This document shows positions 13,258 to 17,742 of a stretch of DNA of 17,742 nt, piece after piece (position 1 is the stretch's first letter; the number at the start of each line of letters is the position of its first letter). The notes beneath the pieces are model-generated. The model saw nothing but the letters and a program-made list of their open reading frames with translations. It ran no database searches and had not been told where the DNA came from. Position numbers and translations under genes: made by a program. Source of the stretch: Collinsella sp. (lineage in GTDB: Bacteria; Actinomycetota; Coriobacteriia; Coriobacteriales; Coriobacteriaceae). Location: positions 16,377 to 34,118 of the forward strand of contig DXZV01000004.1 of assembly GCA_019419485.1 (NCBI GenBank), written 5' to 3'.

Positions 13258-15620
13258 GGATTCTCAAGCTCTTTAAAAAGCATATCCTGGCACTGTTCAC
13301 AGCTATCGTACTCATCGTAATCAGCTGCAACGCCGACCTGGCACTGCCTACCTATATGAGCGATATCGTCGACGTGGGCGTGCAGCAAGGCGGTATCGCC
13401 TCGCCCGTACCCGACACCATCCGCGCCGAATCGCTCGACGACCTCGAACTCTTTATGAGCGCCAAGGACGCCAAGGCTGTGGAGGCCGTGTTTAGCAAGG
13501 CTGACAAAAACGGCATTCGAACGTACAAGGGCACCGAGGAGGAGCGCGCCGACGGCGGCAAGATTGCCGACATCATGAGCCTGCCTGAGACCGTCGTCCT
13601 TTCGTTCAACCAGGGCATCGATGCCGACTCCATGGGCGACATGATGGGCACGTCCGGTGAGAAAGACAACAGCGGCGCTCAGGCCATGCCCACCCCCGAG
13701 CAGATGGCGGCAATGACGCCCGAGCAGCTCGCCGAGATGCAGCAGAAGGCCGCAGCGGCGCAGAGCATGCAAAAGCAGATCGACGCCGACGGCGGCAAGA
13801 TCACCATGAAGAGCCTGCGCCTAGGCGTTGAAGGCGGTCTTATCGATCAGGGCAAGCTCGTCGAGGGCGCCAACGATATGGCGGACAAAATGGGTTCCAT
13901 GTCGGGCTCCATCGTGACCCAACGCGCCGTGAGCTATGTACAGGACGAGTACAAGGCACAGGGCATCGACCCCGCCGATGTGCAGAACGCCTACCTGAGC
14001 CGCATGGCGACCACTATGTTTGGGCTGTGCCTGGTGTCGCTCGTCGCCACCATCCTGACCGGTGCCGTGGCTTCGCGCACCGCCTGCTCCATCGCCCGCG
14101 ACCTGCGTCGCGAGACCTTCAACAAGGTTATGCACTTCTCGCCGGCCGAAGTGGGCAAGTTTAGCCAGGCCTCGCTCATTACCCGCTGCACCAACGACAT
14201 TCAGCAGATCCAGATGGCCGCAACCCTGTTTATCCGCATGTGCCTGATGGCCCCCGTCATGGGCATCGTCGCCGTCATGCGCGTCCTGGCCAACCACACC
14301 GGCCTGGAGTGGACCATCGCCGTGGCCATCATCGCCGTCTCGGCCGTCGTCGGCGTGCTTATGGGCCTCACCATGCCCAAGTTCAAAAAGATGCAGAGCT
14401 TTGTGGACCGCGTGAACCTTACCGCCCGCGAGCTGCTCGACGGCCTTATGCCCATCCGCTCATTCAACCGCGAGGAGCATGAGCTCGAGCGTTTTGACAA
14501 GGCTTCGCTCGACCTGATGACCACGCAGCTCTACACCAACCGCGCTATGAGCTTTATGATGCCACTCATGATGCTCGTCATGAACTGCATCACCGTGCTC
14601 ATCGTGTGGTTTGGCGCGCAGGGCGTGTCCGACGGCGTGATGCAGGTCGGCAACATGATGGCGTTTATCTCCTACACCATGCAGATCGTCATGGCGTTTA
14701 TGATCCTCACCATGGTTTCGGTCATCCTGCCCCGTGCCGAGGTCGCAGCCGAGCGCGTGGAAGAGGTCATCACCTGCCCCACGAGCATCAACGACCCTGC
14801 CTCGCCCAAACTGCCCGCAGCCAGCGCGCCGCGCGGTGAGCTCACCTTCCGCGACGTGAGCTTCCAGTACCCCGATGCCCGCGCCGATGTCATCAGCGGC
14901 GTGAACTTCACCACACATGCCGGTCAGATGCTCGGCATCATCGGCTCCACGGGCTCGGGCAAGTCCACGCTCGTGCAGCTGATTCCGCGCCTGTACGACG
15001 TCACAGGCGGCAGCATTTCGCTTGACGGCGTCGACGTGCGTGACATGACTCTCTCCGAGCTGCGTCGCCGCATCGGTTACATCCCGCAGCAGGGGCGCCT
15101 GTTCTCGGGCACTGTCGAGAGCAACCTCAAGTTTGCCGGCGACATGGTGAGCGATGATGACATGCACCAGGCAGCGCGCATCGCACAAGCCGAGGACTTT
15201 ATCGCCGAGCGCGAGGGCGGCTACGACTCCCCCATCAGCCAGGGAGGCTCCAATGTCTCGGGCGGTCAGCGCCAGCGCTTGGCCATCGCCCGCGCATTGG
15301 CCAAAAAGCCCGAGGTCGTGGTGTTCGATGACTCGTTTAGCGCCCTCGACTACAAGACCGACGCGCGCCTGCGCGAGGAGCTGGCCAAAAACGTTACCGA
15401 CGCCGCACTCGTGGTCGTGGCCCAGCGCATCGCGACCATCATGCACGCCGACCAGATCATCGTGCTCGACGACGGCCACGTAGTGGGCACCGGCACGCAC
15501 GAGGAGCTGCTGCGCAGCTGCCCAGCGTACCTGGAGATCGCACAGTCGCAGCTTTCCGCCGAGGAGCTGGGGCTTACCCAAGAAGAGATTGCAGCCGTTA
15601 TGGAAGGAGGCGAGCGCTAA
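13254..15620 (+). CDS. ABC exporter half-transporter, degenerate-site subunit
   Basis: 788-residue fused membrane and ATPase protein, first half of a heterodimeric exporter (TM287/288, BmrCD, LmrCD type). TM1 is at about 10-30 with the family motif LPTYMSDIVDVGVQQGGI. A long insertion of about 200 residues between TM1 and TM2 is rich in Ala, Gln and Met (SGAQAMPTPEQMAAM and following) and is predicted extracytoplasmic. The ATPase domain has Walker A GSTGSGKST (564-572), YIPQQ, signature SGGQ (669-672), Walker B VVVFDDS with Asp693 where the catalytic Glu is expected, and Gln724 in place of the switch His (VVAQRIATI). It thus contributes the degenerate catalytic residues but the intact signature. 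GTG start with AAGGAG 9 nt before it. Substrate unknown: drug, peptide or lipid. Confidence 0.95.
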   Translation: MRILKLFKKHILALFTAIVLIVISCNADLALPTYMSDIVDVGVQQGGIASPVPDTIRAESLDDLELFMSAKDAKAVEAVFSKADKNGIRTYKGTEEERADGGKIADIMSLPETVVLSFNQGIDADSMGDMMGTSGEKDNSGAQAMPTPEQMAAMTPEQLAEMQQKAAAAQSMQKQIDADGGKITMKSLRLGVEGGLIDQGKLVEGANDMADKMGSMSGSIVTQRAVSYVQDEYKAQGIDPADVQNAYLSRMATTMFGLCLVSLVATILTGAVASRTACSIARDLRRETFNKVMHFSPAEVGKFSQASLITRCTNDIQQIQMAATLFIRMCLMAPVMGIVAVMRVLANHTGLEWTIAVAIIAVSAVVGVLMGLTMPKFKKMQSFVDRVNLTARELLDGLMPIRSFNREEHELERFDKASLDLMTTQLYTNRAMSFMMPLMMLVMNCITVLIVWFGAQGVSDGVMQVGNMMAFISYTMQIVMAFMILTMVSVILPRAEVAAERVEEVITCPTSINDPASPKLPAASAPRGELTFRDVSFQYPDARADVISGVNFTTHAGQMLGIIGSTGSGKSTLVQLIPRLYDVTGGSISLDGVDVRDMTLSELRRRIGYIPQQGRLFSGTVESNLKFAGDMVSDDDMHQAARIAQAEDFIAEREGGYDSPISQGGSNVSGGQRQRLAIARALAKKPEVVVFDDSFSALDYKTDARLREELAKNVTDAALVVVAQRIATIMHADQIIVLDDGHVVGTGTHEELLRSCPAYLEIAQSQLSAEELGLTQEEIAAVMEGGER

Positions 15621-17476
15621 TGGCAGACGAAACCAAGACTCAGATTCCCAAGCCAACCCGCCAGCGCGGTCCCATGGGCCGCATGGGTGGCATGGGCCGC
15701 GGCGAAAAGGCCAAGGACTTTAAGGGCACCATGAGGCAGCTGCTCGGCTATATCGGCCAGCACAAGATTGCCGTGTTTACCGCCGTCGCCTTTGCCGTGT
15801 GCTCGGTCATCTTTAATATTGTGGGACCCAAGGTGCTCGGTCAGGTTACGACTAAGCTGTTCGAGGGCTTGGTTGCCAAGGTCAACGGTACCGGCGATGT
15901 CGACTTTAACTGGATCGCCAAGACGCTCGGCTTTTTGCTCTGCCTGTATCTGGCAAGCTCTGTCTGCAGCCTCATCCAAGGCTGGCTTATGACCGGCGTC
16001 ACGCAAAAGATTTGCTACCGCATGCGCAAGGAGATTGCCGCCAAGATTGCCGTCGTGCCGATGAGCTACTTCAACGGCCACAGCAAGGGCGACGTGCTCA
16101 GCCGCATCACCAACGACGTCGATACGCTGGGTCAGTCACTCAACCAGAGCGTGACGCAGCTCATAACGTCAGTGACGCAGATTATCGGCGTGCTCGTCAT
16201 GATGCTGTCGATCAGCCTGCCGCTCACCGGCGTCACCGTGCTCACGCTGCCGGCAGCCGCGATTATCCTGACCGTGATGATTCACTTCTCGCAGCCGTAC
16301 TTCCGCGAGCAACAGCAGGTCCTGGGCACCGTCAACGGCATTATCGAGGAGGACTTTGCCGGCCAAAACGTCATTCAGGTGTTCGACCGCGCCGAGGCCT
16401 CGATCGAGGAGTTCGACCGCCAAAACGACCGCCTCTTTATTAGTGGCTGGCGCTCGCAGTTCCTGTCGGGCCTGATGATGCCGCTTATGAGCTTGGTGGG
16501 CAACATGGGCTACGTGGGCGTCGTCGTGGTGGGCGCGCAGCTCGCGCTGACCGGCAATGCCACGCCTGGCGATATTCAGAGCTTTATCCAGTACGTTCGC
16601 AACTTTACGCAGCCCGTGCAGCAGCTGGGCAACGTGAGCAACACGATGCAGTCGATGGCCGCCGCCACCGAGCGTGTCTTTGAGTTCTTGGCCGCGCCCG
16701 AGGAGGAGCAGAAGGCCGACGCGCAGATTCCCGAGAAGCGCCCCGGCCACGTGGAGTTCGACCATGTCAAGTTTGGCTACACGCCCGACAAGACCATCAT
16801 CCACGATTTTAGCTGCGAGGCGCAGCCCGGCCAGACCATCGCCATCGTCGGCCCCACCGGCGCTGGCAAGACCACGCTCATCAAGCTGCTGCAGCGCTTC
16901 TACGACGTGGACGGCGGCTCGCTGCGCGTCGAGGGTGTCGACGTGCGCGACTGGGATCGCGCGGCGCTGCGCGGCGAGTTCGGCATGGTGCTGCAGGATA
17001 CCTGGCTGTTTAACGGCACCATCCGCGAGAACATCCGCTACGGACGTCCCGATGCGACTGACGCCGAGGTCGAGGCCGCTGCACGCGCCGCACGCTGCGA
17101 CCACTTTATCCATACGCTCGCCGGCGGCTACGACTTTATGATCAATGAGGAGGGCACCAACCTCTCACAGGGCCAGCGCCAACTCGTGACCATCGCCCGC
17201 GCCATTTTGGCCGACCGTCCGGCGCTGATTTTGGACGAGGCGACTTCCAACGTCGATACCCGTACCGAGGAGCTCATCCAGCGCGCCATGGATGCGCTGA
17301 TGCAGGGCCGCACGAGCTTTGTCATCGCGCATCGCCTGTCCACGATCCGCAACGCCGACGTGATCTTGGTGATTCGCGACGGCGACATCGTCGAGAAGGG
17401 CACGCACGACGAGCTGCTCGCCCAGGGCGGCTTCTACGCCGATCTGTATAACTCGCAGTTCGACGAAGCAGCATAA
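15620..17476 (+). CDS. ABC exporter half-transporter, catalytic subunit
   Basis: 618-residue partner of the preceding protein. A basic Gly/Met-rich N-tail (RQRGPMGRMGGMGRGEKAKD) and six membrane segments come first. The ATPase domain has Walker A GPTGAGKTT (411-419), signature LSQGQ (515-519), Walker B ILDEAT with catalytic Glu540, and switch His571 in VIAHRLSTI. The canonical Walker B and His here pair with the intact SGGQ of the partner to form the working ATP site. The LSQGQ here belongs to the degenerate site, exactly the asymmetry of TM287/288-type exporters. ATG 15620 overlaps the previous stop by one base (TAATG), with AAGGAGG 9 nt upstream, ensuring equal synthesis. A strong terminator follows 32 bp after the stop. 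Confidence 0.96.
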   Translation: MADETKTQIPKPTRQRGPMGRMGGMGRGEKAKDFKGTMRQLLGYIGQHKIAVFTAVAFAVCSVIFNIVGPKVLGQVTTKLFEGLVAKVNGTGDVDFNWIAKTLGFLLCLYLASSVCSLIQGWLMTGVTQKICYRMRKEIAAKIAVVPMSYFNGHSKGDVLSRITNDVDTLGQSLNQSVTQLITSVTQIIGVLVMMLSISLPLTGVTVLTLPAAAIILTVMIHFSQPYFREQQQVLGTVNGIIEEDFAGQNVIQVFDRAEASIEEFDRQNDRLFISGWRSQFLSGLMMPLMSLVGNMGYVGVVVVGAQLALTGNATPGDIQSFIQYVRNFTQPVQQLGNVSNTMQSMAAATERVFEFLAAPEEEQKADAQIPEKRPGHVEFDHVKFGYTPDKTIIHDFSCEAQPGQTIAIVGPTGAGKTTLIKLLQRFYDVDGGSLRVEGVDVRDWDRAALRGEFGMVLQDTWLFNGTIRENIRYGRPDATDAEVEAAARAARCDHFIHTLAGGYDFMINEEGTNLSQGQRQLVTIARAILADRPALILDEATSNVDTRTEELIQRAMDALMQGRTSFVIAHRLSTIRNADVILVIRDGDIVEKGTHDELLAQGGFYADLYNSQFDEAA

Positions 17477-17508
17477 ATTCGGCCGCAAGGAGCGAATAAC
17501 GCCCGAGA

Positions 17509-17543
17509 ACGGGGGCGCAGGACAACCTGCGCCCCCGTTTTTT
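17509..17543 (+). terminator. Rho-independent terminator of the marR-ABC operon
   Basis: ACGGGGGCGCAGG (17509-17521) pairs perfectly with CCTGCGCCCCCGT (17526-17538) around ACAA, followed by a T-run to 17543. This is a textbook intrinsic terminator. Confidence 0.95.
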
Positions 17544-17742
17544 CGTCCACGGCACTCGAATTAGCTCTCTTGGGGCCCGATTGACAGCCCCTTCCGGACT
17601 CTGTGGCCAAAAAAGGTCAAATATGAGTACTGTTACATTTTTAGTAGCAGCCAAAACCGCCTCAAATGACCTCTTTGCGGCTTCTATACGGGTAGCGCGC
17701 AGAGATGTGGTGTAAGAGGCGGGGCATGCCCCGCCTCCGCCC
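17544..17742. other. Non-coding right edge with an A+T-rich patch and a perfect palindrome
   Basis: No gene is seen. TTGACA (17581-17586) is a consensus -35, but no -10 stands at the right distance. An A+T-rich patch (about 17605-17645) contains AAATATGAGTACTGTTACAT. AGGTCA (near 17614) and TGACCT (near 17667) form a distant inverted pair. A perfect loopless palindrome with 11-bp arms GAGGCGGGGCA lies at 17716-17737, close to the window end. This may be the upstream region of the next gene, or a further dispersed repeat. Confidence 0.4.

Noticed and set aside
14460..15656. 398-codon minus-strand open frame opposite the first ABC gene
   Set aside because: It is antisense to the conserved ATPase domain, with no domain signature of its own.

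Overview
The window looks like chromosome of a gut anaerobe of the Coriobacteriia, most likely Collinsella or a close relative. This is inferred from the moderately high G+C coding style, fermentative enzymes (pyruvate formate-lyase and its activase), a Firmicutes-style MarR plus heterodimeric ABC exporter operon, a DegV protein and a KDG permease. The species call is inference; no ribosomal RNA or other phylogenetic marker is present.

Layout. Positions 1-2640 are an accessory stretch that is visibly more A+T-rich than the rest. It holds a long nested palindromic repeat (1-105) with a decayed half-copy beside it, a small secreted protein (369-884) followed by an overlooked 34-residue single-pass membrane peptide (909-1013), a terminator, and a toxin-antitoxin pair on the minus strand. 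The toxin is a DUF3990-type ADP-ribosyltransferase-like protein; the antitoxin is a DUF3791-like/XRE protein. A striking double-dyad operator lies upstream of the pair. Positions 2665-5231 are minus-strand housekeeping genes: engB, an MTA/SAH nucleosidase and a membrane-anchored serine hydrolase of beta-lactamase fold.

Positions 5527-10211 hold the anaerobic pyruvate module, all on the minus strand: pflA, a DegV fatty-acid-binding protein, and a pyruvate formate-lyase encoded as two polypeptides. The 683-residue part carries the Cys-Cys active site but ends before the glycyl-radical domain. A separate 83-residue protein 85 bp downstream supplies that domain with the radical glycine. A second copy of the nested palindromic repeat, in opposite orientation, follows the small subunit.

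Positions 10678-12555 carry a KdgT-type 2-keto-3-deoxygluconate permease and a short-chain dehydrogenase, probably one hexuronate/KDG catabolic unit with a hairpin in the gap. Divergent from it, 12808-17476 is a tightly coupled plus-strand operon: MarR regulator and two half-ABC exporters that form an asymmetric heterodimer. It ends in a textbook Rho-independent terminator (17509-17543). The last 200 bases are non-coding.

The points most worth following are the two-piece pyruvate formate-lyase, the oppositely oriented nested palindromes with compensatory base changes, and the toxin-antitoxin pair whose operator may also be a terminator.
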